Shown in pieces: positions 23,141 through 33,935 of a stretch of 64,000 nt of DNA. The notes beneath the pieces were generated by a model, which saw only the letters and a list, made by a program, of their open reading frames with translations, made no database searches and was not told the origin of the DNA. The DNA is taken from the NCBI GenBank assembly GCA_039000515.1, contig JBCFYV010000001.1:54721904-54785903 (forward strand), given 5' to 3'. Made by a program: the position numbers and the translations under genes. The DNA is from Timema cristinae. Lineage: Eukaryota > Arthropoda > Insecta > Phasmatodea > Timematidae. The stretch's first letter is position 1, and each line of letters opens with the position of its first letter.

Positions 23141-26100
23141 TGACAAAAATATTAATACAATTTTGTGAGTTTTAGTTGTAAAGAGATACTACTTCAGTTT
23201 TAACGCAATAAATCTCCAATGCCATAGAATAATTAAATATAAGTAAGTGTCTAAAAGTTTATATTGTTTTTCCTTAAACCTCTTAGGAGAAATATTTGTA
23301 CAACAATGATCTATATCCATTTTAGACTCAATAGTCAATATTTACATTTTTTATTGCTCGAAATTTATAAATGGGGAATTTAATAGCAATGCGATGGCAT
23401 GAATATTTGCATTACCTAATAAAATGTCAATAATTTTAACCGGAAGTTGAAATTTAATACGAAGTGTTGACCCTTGTGGACCCAATATTGATCTTTTTTA
23501 ATGGTCCAAAAATACAAATGAGGACATTAATGCTTTAAAAACGAGATTATAAAATTTAAAATCAGGACTAAAAAAAAGTTTTACATAAGTATAGTGCAAT
23601 TTATGCTTGGGTTTGCCTGTGTATATTATTTCATTTCACATTTATTACGAGTTTTGAGTAAACGTCTCCATTTTCAAACAATAGAGCGAGAAAATCCATG
23701 CAGACTTCCTTACCATTTATTTTAAATATCTAATATAATAAATGTATTGAATTTTGGAGAAATATTAAGTTAAGAATAATTTTATGTGAATCTATTCTTT
23801 TAATTGAATATGTTTCAAAATGGCTCTAACAATTTTGTTAAAAGTGAGTATTTGAGGATTGTTTTACATGCAAAATATCACTGAGTAAATTTTTGTTCCA
23901 TACTAAGACTTTATTTAAGAAATCATAAACGATTGCGTCTTACCATTTATTTAATAAATAAAGGCGCTCTTCTACTCCATAGAAGTTTGTATTACAAAGA
24001 TTCTGCTCATGTAATGTTGTGAACCTCTTTGCTTGATTTGATTCTGGTACCCCCCTGAATCCCCCACCTTCCTTATCGTCGACCGGCCGTGGGCAGTGAA
24101 TGATACTAGGGGATGGGAAGGGTGAATAAAGGGTTGAAACTGGGAGGGTAACTACCCTCTTATACGCCTGGATCCGTTCATTGAGGGGAGACCATTGTAA
24201 ACCCACAAGTTCCTATTTTCGTAGAAAATTGAGAAGCTTTACTAAGCTTTATAATACAACTTTTACCAAACTTCCCCGAACAATTTCCCTTTATCTTATT
24301 ATGAGTTATTTTCTCTATTCTTATCTATTGGGAGGGAATTTTTAAGATATCTAACTTAACTTTTTTTTTCATATTATTATGATTGGTAAATTAAGAATCC
24401 CGGACTTGAGTCCCAAATCCACCGAGAATGTTTCATTTATTTATTTATATAACCTAATAAAAATAGGTAATAATCACTAAACATCCTAAATTATCTTAAA
24501 CTAATTACCAAACACACAATTCTGGAGACGATTATTGCAATATTTTGTAATAAGACACAGAAATTGTAAATTATTTATGGGCTCACAAAGGATTGAAAAA
24601 AGGGTCCTATTAATCTCTGGTAAAACCTTCAAATTCACGTTTAAGAGAAAAGACTCTGAAATATTTAGTTCTTTTTTTTACGAATGTTTTAGTTTTCAAG
24701 TACCACATATTATAATCAATCTATTTCATTAATTTAACCATACAAATTATGTAAGATATTTTAAAGAAAAAGTTTTTTTGTAATAGCTATTAGCACTTTA
24801 ATAGAATAATCTATTCACATTAGTAAAAGGATTGAACTGTGAGATTATTTTCTATACAATTATACATAATACATAGTTTTTAAAAATACGGGCTTGTGTG
24901 TTTTTAACTTTCAGCTCAATGTTTTAAAATACCCACCTTAAGATTTAGTATAATTAAAAATGAATAATTGCTAGTTATTTTAGCTGTAGGCCAAACTGTC
25001 AACATTGAATATTGTGGATGTCTGTATATTAGTGTATTTGTTTTTATAGCGATGTATTACCAAAGATAAACAAAAGCGGTTAAGAGGTTGATTCTCCTGT
25101 TACGACATTATTTTTATATTTACTACAAATTAAATGTTTAGTGTATTTAGCCCTGTACTGTGCTATTTTCAACAAAAGTAATTGAAAAATGATATTTTTA
25201 TAGTGAAAGAGAAACTCAAAAATAGTAACAAGAAGCTTATAGCCTAGTGATGAACTAGAGAAAGTTCATTTCAAGAAGTTGGAGAGTATTTGTAGATTAT
25301 TAAAGGAAACAAATTTTATGTGCTTTGCTGCTTTTAACATTAGCATTACTTTTTCTTGGTGATATCGGTTAAAATGTTTAAAACTATTTTTTTAAATCTG
25401 AATATTACAGCCATCAGTACCCATTTTAAACTTTAAGAAAATATATTATAAACTAGATATTTTATATATTACAGCCTAAAATAATACATTACATAATTAG
25501 AAATATTTTGGAAAATAAAAAATTTAATGTGAGGTAAAAAAGAGGGTCTGTACAGAAAAAATGGCGCAGCTACCCCAATTTGGCTTACTTATTCCTTAAA
25601 GTAATAATCATAAACAACCTCTTTTTTATTTTTGTAATATTTCTTCCCAAGCGTAAACATCTGTTTCTGACTAGAAAAAATCCCACAACATCTAAACCTA
25701 GACAAAGAAATATCCGGAAGTGTCTAGTTAACCTAAAGTTTATCTGCATAAATAAGCGTGGAACTATGTTAACGTGTGGTGTGTGGATATGTGCACATGT
25801 CAGAGTACAACCAACAGATCACGTGTGGTATCAAGGCTTTCCGTCTCCCATGCCATCTGGCGCCAAGCGCTCATACTAGCTTTGGTGACAGACTTTGTTC
25901 CAGCGCAGCGTTATTGTTTTTGCTATAATACATTTTTTCACAGAAAGGGCATTTTGGAAAAGATAATAATATTATTTGCGGATCAAAATTTATCTTATTT
26001 TACTATTTTATTGTCATTTATGTGAATGTGTTAATAATATCTACTAAAAGTGACAACTTCATATCACATTACCTTAAGTTTGAATAGCTAAAAGTAGATA

Positions 26101-26145
26101 TAGTTTTTTTAATTTATCATAAAAGGTTCTCTCAGATAATTGAAG
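23141..26145. other. AT-rich stretch with two less AT-rich patches
   Basis: No gene that I can support. 24030-24200 is GC-richer, and its minus-strand frame of 88 codons has no recognised motif. 25750-25915 is also GC-richer (two overlapping plus-strand frames, no motif). Either could be an unrecognised repeat fragment. Confidence 0.4.
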
Positions 26146-26394
26146 CGGTTCACATGGATTGTGGAACAACTAATACGAGCTCGATAATACCCTTACACGA
26201 ACGGTGGAGTAAGAATTAAATTCACAATGACTTTGTTCAAAACGGACATGGAGGTTAGATTAAGCTTGGTTAGGTTAGGTTAGGTTAGTTTAGCATAGGT
26301 TAGGTTAGGTTAGGCTGGATTAGATTTGGATAGGTTAAGCTAGTGGTTAGGAGTTGAATGAGATTACAGAATGTTCCGCAATTCGTGTGGACCG
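26146..26394. repeat. Inverted-repeat unit enclosing GGTTA tracts
   Basis: CGGTTCACATGGATTGTGGA at 26146 and its near reverse complement ending at 26394 match at 19 of 23 positions, all mismatches being transitions. The 203 bases between hold the (GGTTA)n tract. Size and layout fit a small MITE, but no target duplication is clear. Confidence 0.5.
26268..26340 (+). repeat. Interstitial (GGTTA)n telomere-like repeat
   Basis: Tandem GGTTA units at 26268-26289 and 26297-26314, then degenerate units to 26340. TTAGG is the canonical telomere repeat of most insects and many other arthropods. Short related runs occur at 34915-34925 and 45786-45805. Confidence 0.8.
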
Positions 26395-26698
26395 GCTGAC
26401 AGTTATACTTTATTCCAAAATCTAATGCGCCTAGTTGAACAATAACATAATGTTAAAAAAAAAGTGATAAATGGTGTTTAAGAGCTCATATCACGACTGA
26501 TTCGTTGGGAAATCCGATCCAAGATTTTGCTTGAAACAGAAAACCTATTAACGTATGACTTTATGCATTCTTCTTTTGTCAACAGGGAAATTGAGCTCAC
26601 TTTAATATGATTATCTACCAATTTAATTGGGTTTTTTGAATAGTTCAACTGTTTCGCCATTCTAAAGTCTACCGATTATTTTCCAAGCCTTTTTCATC
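26395..26698. other. AT-rich non-coding stretch
   Basis: The 60-codon minus-strand frame here has no motif; not called. Confidence 0.5.
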
Positions 26699-26904
26699 AC
26701 TGCGTCCTATTACAAAGGGGTGAGGAAGGGAGCATTTTAAAGGTAGTCTATCTGAATTTATGTGGAAAAAGAGTAGTAAACCATTTAGGAAACACCACCC
26801 TCAGTAGATCCGACCAAGATTCGAACCCCATCTCCCCTTGTTTGGTAGTATCGTCTATTACGAGTGTGACGCTCTAAAGTCCAGACCATTAGGTCACCGA
26901 AGTG
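26699..26904 (-). mobile_element. SINE family A copy, minus strand
   Basis: A clear B box on the minus strand (GGTTCGAATCT, minus of AGATTCGAACC near 26818), the family body (the minus of CATTTAGGAAACACCACCCTC) and the head end AGGTCACCGAAG. Head-to-head with the next copy. Confidence 0.65.
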
Positions 26905-26905
26905 G

Positions 26906-26927
26906 ATGATAGTGCTAACGCTATCAT
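26906..26927. repeat. Small perfect hairpin between two SINEs
   Basis: ATGATAG, loop TGCTAACG, CTATCAT. Lies in the spacer between two head-to-head SINEs. Confidence 0.6.
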
Positions 26928-26978
26928 ATGAGTCAATTCATAAACCTCTAAACATATATTTTTTAAAAGAGTATTGCC

Positions 26979-27211
26979 CTCTTCGGTGACCACATGGACT
27001 AAGGCACTAGTCTCGTAATAGATTGGCTGCCAGCAAAGGAAAGATTGAGCTAGATCACTGTCGGGGCACTGTGGGAGTTTCCCTAAATGGTTTCCTCTTT
27101 ACCTCCACGTATATACGAGTACACTTCTTCTATTTTAACCATACTCATCCCTGATTCATTAGCGTAACCAAATATAAGTGCCAGAGTGGGTAGTAAGACG
27201 TGGTGCTAAAA
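26979..27211 (+). mobile_element. SINE family A copy
   Basis: Starts CTTCGGTGACCACATGG and keeps the body (GGGAGTTTCCCTAAATGG, CTTTACCTCCACGTATAT) and the tail GGGTAGTAAGACGTGGTGCT. The B box is degraded. Full length. Confidence 0.65.
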
Positions 27212-27420
27212 ATATATGATCCAGTTCTAGCTATCTTATGTTTCCGGGGCATTTAGGTGAATTTTTGAACTTTTTATGTTGGAAGATTTCATATCTTTTA
27301 ACTATGTTTAAAATATACGTATTGGTTCATAGAAAATAGTTTTGTGTTCAATTCAGTAAACATCAAACTGGTGTACAGCTATGGGTTTTGTCAATATTTA
27401 ACATAATCATAACCAACTCC

Positions 27421-27672
27421 AGTGTACACATGGTCTAAGGCATCAAACTCACACTAAGCTAGACTACTTATAATGGGGGGGATTGGATTTATATGCTGGT
27501 CGGGTGTACTGGGGGGGAGGGGGGGGTTGTCCTAAATGACTTACCACTCTTTCTTCATGGAAATTCTGGTTCACTTCCTCTAAATTCAAACTTCCTAATC
27601 CCTTATACATTATAGTAATTAGTACATAAGCGTATAACCTGAACGAGTAGTAAGATGGAGTTCTAAAACCAA
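27421..27672 (+). mobile_element. SINE family A copy
   Basis: Head degraded and interrupted by a G-rich expansion (27510-27528). Body TTGTCCTAAATGACTTACCA and tail GCGTATAACCTGAACGAGTA present. Confidence 0.6.
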
Positions 27673-28219
27673 AACACATCTTATTGCCTATGTATTAGCT
27701 ACCTTAGTTTCCCCCATAGGTTTCGATTGTGATTCTGAGAACATGAAACTTGTGATCCACTTGCAGCAACGTCATAACGGTTATATTTTTTAGTGTAGGT
27801 ATAATTTTATTATAGGTAAGTAGGTTCCCAATCATGACAGCCAGTTCCCATAACATTAATTTACCAATAAGTAAAAGGATATTAACCTTATTTCTGAATG
27901 GTTAATTTTGAGGTTTTAAAAAAACCGGAAGTAACAGCTGGTATTTTGGAGCAGTAGACAGGTGCGTTACCGACTCAGATAAAGGAACTGCATTACCAGT
28001 TTCGTTGATAGGGTAACATGAAAATAACATAAAAGGATCCCAATAAAGGAGCGGCTAGTAAGTGTAATCAGTAATGTGTTTCAATTTATAGCAAACACAT
28101 GCCCATAATGTTAAAAAAAAAAAAAGCATTCTTTTAATACTATTTAGATTACAATAGTGGTTTATTAATATTTAAAGATAGATTGGAAGACGTAGAGTTT
28201 CTTCACATAGGGTTGATTG
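27673..28219. other. AT-rich non-coding stretch
   Basis: No gene or repeat recognised. Confidence 0.5.
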
Positions 28220-28620
28220 TTTCTGTCCAGTGGCATCAGTGTGGATGGTAAACCATGTTTCTCATTTTCAGTAACAGGAAAGTAAAGTAAAACTCTGTTC
28301 TGATTTTTCCTGTTGAGTCTTATAAAGTGTTATTTAGGTTCATTCGGTTCCAGTGTCAGCAATGCAATTTATAAACTCTGTTTCTATTATTCTTCCTGTG
28401 GCAACATTGTAAATTGCAAAATGTGTTCTTTTTTCAAATGGCAGCAATGTAACTTTGAACCACACTATATTTTAATATTTTTTTTCCAGTGAGAACATTC
28501 ATTGTAAACTGTAAATCATATTCCTCTTTGTTTGTTGACAACAGTGTTAAGTGTTAACTGAGCTCACCCTTTTCCAGTAGCAGCAGTGTAAAGTGTGATT
28601 GGTGTTCCACTCTGTATAGT
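28220..28620 (+). repeat. Degenerate minisatellite, about 7 units of 45-65 bp
   Basis: Recurring core TTCCAGTGGCAGCA(A/G)TGTAA, then an AT-rich spacer ending in TGTTCTTTT-like bases. Cores near 28227, 28349, 28394, 28437, 28486, 28536 and 28574. Strongly diverged, so an old array. Confidence 0.55.
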
Positions 28621-29100
28621 GACATATATGATAGAGGTATATTCCTTTTCCCGCGGCTTCACTCACTATTAAAAAAACATCAACATATTTGACAACTTTG
28701 AATGTTATAAATGAATGAAATTTCAAGAGCAGTACTTTATGGGTGCACGAATATTCACGAATAAACATGGACTCACCCTCATTACCTTCCCCCACCACTC
28801 TCGTTCACATCACGTGTCATCATATTTACCCGCAACACCAGCCACGACGAACGTTCACTCCTTACACCCGTTTTTTAGATCCTAATTTACTCTTTGATAA
28901 GTTAGCGTGATGGTATATTGCTCGCCATGGTTCCCTGAATATTGCGGGATATCCACCAGACGCAGAGCTCTGATCTTTTAGTAATTCCTGGGGGGAAAAC
29001 CTGCACACCTTAAATATGGAATTTTTAATTTTTAATTGGATTTTTTAAAAGTTATTAAAAACTGGGTTGGACAAAATAAAATGATTTTTTCCCCCCCTGT
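28621..29100. other. Non-coding stretch
   Basis: No gene. CACC-rich patch at 28765-28870. Confidence 0.45.
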
Positions 29101-29126
29101 CGTTTGAATCAAAGAAAAACTTTTCC

Positions 29127-29161
29127 AAGGGTAACCACGCAATGCTGGGTACATCTGCTAG
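29127..29161 (+). mobile_element. Possible Helitron 3' end
   Basis: An imperfect short hairpin (GTAACCA...TGGGTAC) precedes CTAG at 29158-29161 followed by T, as at Helitron 3' termini (CTRR inserted between A and T). No 5' TC end or Rep/helicase was found. Confidence 0.3.
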
Positions 29162-29369
29162 TATTCTATATTAATAAAGAGCCTGTGTGTTTATCAGTGA
29201 TAAAACTCCAAGACCATGATAAATATAAAATTGAAAATTTGAATCCACGTATAAATTTGGTGCTCATTTGTTCGCATAGCAACGTACCGGCTCACTCATT
29301 ATTATTATGGAAATGGGTAAAACTCATATCTGTAATATTTTATGAGCCTGTGTTGAGCAATATGCCATA

Positions 29370-29570
29370 TTTATGCGTCACTCTCGCGTTAGACTGGATT
29401 AACTCTGGAGAGAATATTGGGGTTCAAATCCCGGTCGAGTTCACTGAGGTTGTTTTTCATAAACGATTTCTCAATCTCCCTCTATGCAATTATGGGTACA
29501 TTTCCTCTTTGTATTTTTTCTATTTATATTAGCGTATAGCCAGAACGTAGTGTAAATTCAGTGATAAATG
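29370..29570 (+). mobile_element. SINE family A copy
   Basis: Strong B box (GGTTCAAATCC near 29422), then CGGTCGAGTTCACTGAGG, body (CAATCTCCCTCTATGCAA) and tail remnant (GCGTATAGCCAGAACG). Confidence 0.65.
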
Positions 29571-30649
29571 TATGAATAAACGGCTAAACGCTGACAATTC
29601 CTTTGATAATTTGCGAAAATTGTTCACAATATCAGTGTCAGTCATTATACTCGTATGATTAAATGTAATTATAAAATGTTATCTGTCTTGAATGAATTAT
29701 ATTTTTCACATGTTGCATATTTCTGGCATCATAGAATTTTTGTATAGCTTTAATAGTTAATTATCTAAAATAATTTAAAACTCTGCATGCATAGTTTCCA
29801 ATTTATCAATGGATGACTGTGACAAATAAAATATCGGTTAAACCTAAGAAAACAATTTAATGCTTTTGATTGTGATCTATGCTGTTGTTTCTCTTTCCCT
29901 CCCATTCCAAGTGGCTTGGTCCACTCTCCCTTGGAAGGGTATCCCATCTGCATGGGACTGAAAGGCGAGGTAAATCCAGGATACGCCAGTAACATCCACC
30001 GGAGATCCAACCCGAAGACTTCTAGACGAGCGCCGGAGAAAGAGATTTCCTTAATGGAAATTCGCATTTCCTCTTCCATATTTTCTTTCTATTATTTTTC
30101 TTTCTTTCCTAGGATAAAACTTTCTCCTGTTTCCTTTTATTCTCTTTTCCTCCTCGGTCATCCCCTACGTACTACGTACTAGTGAATATATACAAGAGAG
30201 CACACATCTCTTGAGGAACGTAAACTTTCATCCTTGTATGTGTTAAGGTAGGTGCACACTGATTTACAGCATTGGTTCGTGTCACGCCACACCAGTTCTT
30301 AAAATATTCCCTATTAGAGTTTTTCCTCACCTTCACAAATAATAATTGACCGAGTGTAACGAGGCCATGTTTTAACTTTACCATATGGAATTTAGTCTCT
30401 ATAGCTTTCCGTGTATCAAGATTTTTGCTATACGATTACTGTCAAATTAGTAGCGAAATTAAAAATATGACTTCAGGGACATTTTTAGGCTTGGACGAAA
30501 TTTTTTTTAAAATAATTTGTCAATATTGCTAACTATTTAAAGATAGCGGCCACTCAAAAATGTGTATGTCTGTTCTTCTGTAACTTTCAAATGCGTGTTT
30601 CAATTTTAACCAAACTTTTCCACGACATAATGAAGGAAAATGAATTTCA
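29571..30649. other. Non-coding stretch with a GC-richer patch
   Basis: 29890-30070 is noticeably GC-richer and open on both strands for about 90-100 codons, but neither frame shows a known motif. It may be a fragment of an unrecognised element. Confidence 0.4.
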
Positions 30650-31385
30650 TAGCAATGTTAAATTAGGTCAGCTGAATGAGACGAGAAATGTTGCCCGTGA
30701 TATGAGATATGAGGGTACATCAAGGAGATGGATTAAACGTTGCATGCCTGAAGGAACCATATAGCAAGAATGGGAAGATTACACACGTGCCAGTTACTAT
30801 GAAGATTATATCAACTAGGATCAAACCGTGGAGGGCTGTTATTGTGTTTAACAGACATAATTACCGACACGAGGATCACACAGTTCAGTGATGATATGTG
30901 GAACTCATATCAAAGATAGGCAATATATGTTGCTGAATATGTATTCCAATACAGTGATGAAATAGAACCAAACTTGGAGAAACAGGAAAATATTAAACGT
31001 GCATATCCAGAAGTTTCATCAATATACTCTGCTGATGCTAAATGTTGGTCACCCGTGTGGTTTTGTTCGAGAACATACGAGAGAGGGGAGGCACTAGAAG
31101 AGGTGATATATGCCAGGTGGCTCAAAGTTGATAACAGGCTTACAAACCAGCTAAATTTGAAGGAAGAGTGGAAGAATCAACATTAAACACGTAACCCTAT
31201 GTAACATCGCAGCCGCCAACATGATAAGAGGATGTCAGGTCCTCGAGTATGCTACCAGTAGTGACCGCGACCTCGTACGTCTCGAGATAACCTCGGAGGG
31301 AAGTTATAATACGGTAAATGTGGGAAAAGGACTACGTCGACATAACATTGCCAAAGTGAACTAGAGAACTTGGTGCTGCCAAGTT
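30650..31385 (+). pseudogene. Decayed endonuclease domain of the R1-like LINE
   Basis: Relic of the pol endonuclease of the same family as the intact element at 57190-64000, but on the plus strand. Matching blocks in order: KLGQLNETRN (intact IRIGQINGMRS), NVACLKEPYS (DVVCLQEPYT), WRAVIVFN (MSAIVVFN), SADAKCWSPVW (TADANAKSPMW), ALEEVIYA (ALEEFIYG), then a frame change to EGRVEE and IRGCQVLEY...SSDRDL (VEGWRVVDN...VSDHNL). In-frame stops and shifts prevent expression. The catalytic E, D and N are partly retained; His of SDH is lost. Confidence 0.8.
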
Positions 31386-31636
31386 TGGCGGAAAAAAAAA
31401 ATTAACGTTGAGACAAGCATACAAAAGATGACTGGATCGTCTAAGGAGCCTTATGGCCCCAAAAAACTTGACAGCAGTGTAGTTCGAGGTCTGCACTGGC
31501 GGGTGACCAGGGTATCAAATGGCCTGAAGGTTTACTGCCTAGCAACTACACAGTTAGGTCAATCGCAGCACTATTCAATCAATAAAAAGCCCCCATAGGT
31601 CAACCAGGAAGACGGGTGACATTCCCGCGTGTAAAT

Positions 31637-31681
<45 letters not shown>

Positions 31682-32170
31682 GCACCGCGTCTTACTACCC
31701 GTTCGGGTTATACGCACTTACGCTAATGTGTAATGGTAGGGTGACTGTGAGATGAAATGAAGGACCTACAGTTTAACGTGGAATCCGAACTACGGTGGCG
31801 GCCTGGCATTCCACACATTCACAAGATGTCTTGTCAGAGGTGTAGGAAGGGTTTGGAAATCAGATAAATCTGTTCTGGGACCGAGGATAGAACCCCGGCC
31901 GCCAATACAGAAGTCTGACACCTTATCCCTAGACCACCAGGTCACCGTGTAAATGTAGAAACCTGCATTAGTTTTAGTTAGATTTAAGTCAGTTAGATTA
32001 GTATATAATAATTAGTATTAAGGAGCTTCACTTCTATATAGAAATAGAAGTAAATAGAATTAAATAACAATATATAGAGGAATATTAAAAACAGTAAATA
32101 GGAGATAAGACCCGAGATCTGGTAGTAAACCTAAAGTTAAATATTATTTACAGTAAATAAATTAAAAAAA
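31386..32170 (+). mobile_element. Probable 3'-UTR relic of the R1-like LINE, interrupted by a SINE
   Basis: After the endonuclease relic, 31608-31630 (GGGTGACATTCCCG) and 31958-32015 resemble the 3' UTR of the intact LINE (GGGTGATGGTGTTCCCCGG and its TTAG-rich stretch). The relic seems to end in TTTACAGTAAATAAATTAAAAA near 32150-32169, like the A-rich end of the intact copy. If so, the whole reverse transcriptase has been deleted. The SINE-B at 31640-31946 sits inside. Inference from short blocks. Confidence 0.4.
31640..31946 (-). mobile_element. tRNA-derived SINE, family B, with target duplication
   Basis: Minus-strand element. The head has an A box (TGGTCTAGGGATAAGG) and B box (GGGGTTCTATCCTCGG), then a body of about 170 bases. 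It ends in the same 3' tail as family A (GCGTATAACCCGAACGGGTA, then GTAAGACGCGGTGCTAA) and an (AAT)n run seen as (ATT)n at 31640-31680. GTGTAAATGTA at 31629-31639 and 31947-31957 is a perfect 11-bp target duplication. It is about 90 per cent or more identical to the copy at 37252, so relatively young. Confidence 0.85.
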
Positions 32171-33164
32171 TGTCACGTACGTAATGGAACTAGACAAAAT
32201 TTGTATATACAGTTTATAGTTTCTCAATATTGCTATCCGTTTAAATTAAGTGGAACCTAAAAGGGTTTTTAGTTGAATAGCTAGTTTTGAAGTGATTTGT
32301 ATTTATAATTCTAAGAAATGTATTTAATACCAGAGTAATTTTATTTTAATTTAGACACATAACACGAGACTTAATTATTGAAGCACTTTTAGAAACATCA
32401 TTTGTTTCTTAATATAGTATTAATTAGTATTTATCTAGCTTAACCACCAAAGGAAATATATCTACTTCAAATCAAAAGAGAAATGATAGTAGATATTTCT
32501 TCTTGAAATACAAAATGAAAATGTTAAGGCTGTAGGAACGATAATATAATAGTGGTAGCAAGGTTTATGGTTAATAGAACTACAAGTGTAGAAATTACCC
32601 TATTCTATGCGATACGGACAGGTGAGTACCAACATGTAAAATAATCATTTGAGCCGAAACAATGTGAAGAAGAATATTGTGCACCTACCTTGATAGTTGT
32701 TTGACTTAAATATGTGACTTATAGCCCAATCAGATATTTCTATACTTACTTCAGTACAAGTTGACTATTATGGATGGACCACCAACTACCATGACTGTGA
32801 ATATTAAAACAAATCTGTAACGGAAAATTGTACGTTGTTTGATTGTAACGTATTTCATGGCTGTCATCTATGGATGGGGAAGGTTGAGTTTTTTTATTTA
32901 GATTTAGAGTTTAGAATTTGCTTAGAGGTAGAGTGTATATTATTTGAGAAGAAACAAACTTCATTAAACCCAGAATCTACAACCTTAAGGCTTCACGTCA
33001 ACGGTATATCAAACTAGAATAGGCTGATTTATTTTACCATGCTCTCACCGATGCAAGTAGCATAATATTCATGTAAGAAACGCATATTATAGTATCATAG
33101 CATAACTTACAGTCTACAAATACTTGCTACTTCTGAATGTAATGTAACGTAACCATTTGTCTCA
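32171..33164. other. AT-rich non-coding stretch
   Basis: No gene. A short inverted pair (AAATATATCTACT / AGTAGATATTT) lies at 32455-32500. Confidence 0.5.
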
Positions 33165-33275
33165 ACACAAATGCGGATACATTTATTCTCTTTTTCATCC
33201 TTATTCAGTACTAATATATTTGCGTAGTTAGTAGCCACCATCGGTGTTAACCTGAATGGCTAATAAAACGTGGTT
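33165..33275 (+). repeat. SINE family A 3' fragment
   Basis: CTCAACACAAATGCGGATAC, then TTTGCGTAGTTAGTAG and TAACCTGAATGGCTAATAAA, a degraded family A body and tail. Confidence 0.4.
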
Positions 33276-33694
33276 ATAAAAAACAAAAAATAAGTAATAA
33301 AATTAATTTTGAATCAAGGAACGCTTGATATTTTATTTTACAAATTACTTTGATTGAAAAACCCACAGAATTGAAGTTTAAAATGTTGATAATAAAGTAT
33401 ATTCTGAAAAAAAAAAGTTTTGTCCAAAATGTTTTACCTTTTTTTTTTTTGCATTGTGCCCATCCAATTTTAAAGAAAGAGTCTTATCCAACAACTGGAA
33501 AAGTTACTAGATCTTATTTCACGTATTCATACGTCAGGTTTGCAATCTGATCCGTCACTTTTATTATATGATATTATCAATAACTTTTAAATAATATTAA
33601 TACAACGGTAAAATAATTTAAATGTTGGCAGAAATAAACAAATTAAAAAATCTAAAAGGTGCTTACATGGAAATTGACTGTAGGTTACAATAGA
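33276..33694. other. AT-rich non-coding stretch
   Basis: Nothing recognised. Confidence 0.5.
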
Positions 33695-33935
33695 TGTGGC
33701 CACATAGTACAAGGCATCATTTTAACAATAAACTAGTTGGCTGGTAAATATGAGGCTTGGGATAGAATCTCAGCTGAGTAAACTTAGGGGTGGTTTTCCA
33801 CAAGAGATCTATCACTGTGGTTTTAATTCCGCTGTCCAATCCGATGGGGTACACTTTTTCTTGAAACAATCATAATTTTTCCCACCACTTAAGTTAAGTC
33901 TTAGTTACTAGGGGTTATTCGCATAATTTAAAATA
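33695..33935 (+). mobile_element. SINE family A copy
   Basis: Degraded B box (GGGATAGAATCTC), then AGCTGAGTAAACTTAGGGG, GGTTTTCC and a diverged body to the tail region near 33910. Confidence 0.5.

Noticed and set aside
24030..24206. Possible exon on the minus strand
   Set aside because: GC-richer and open, but no similarity recognised and no convincing splice context; reported only as a patch.
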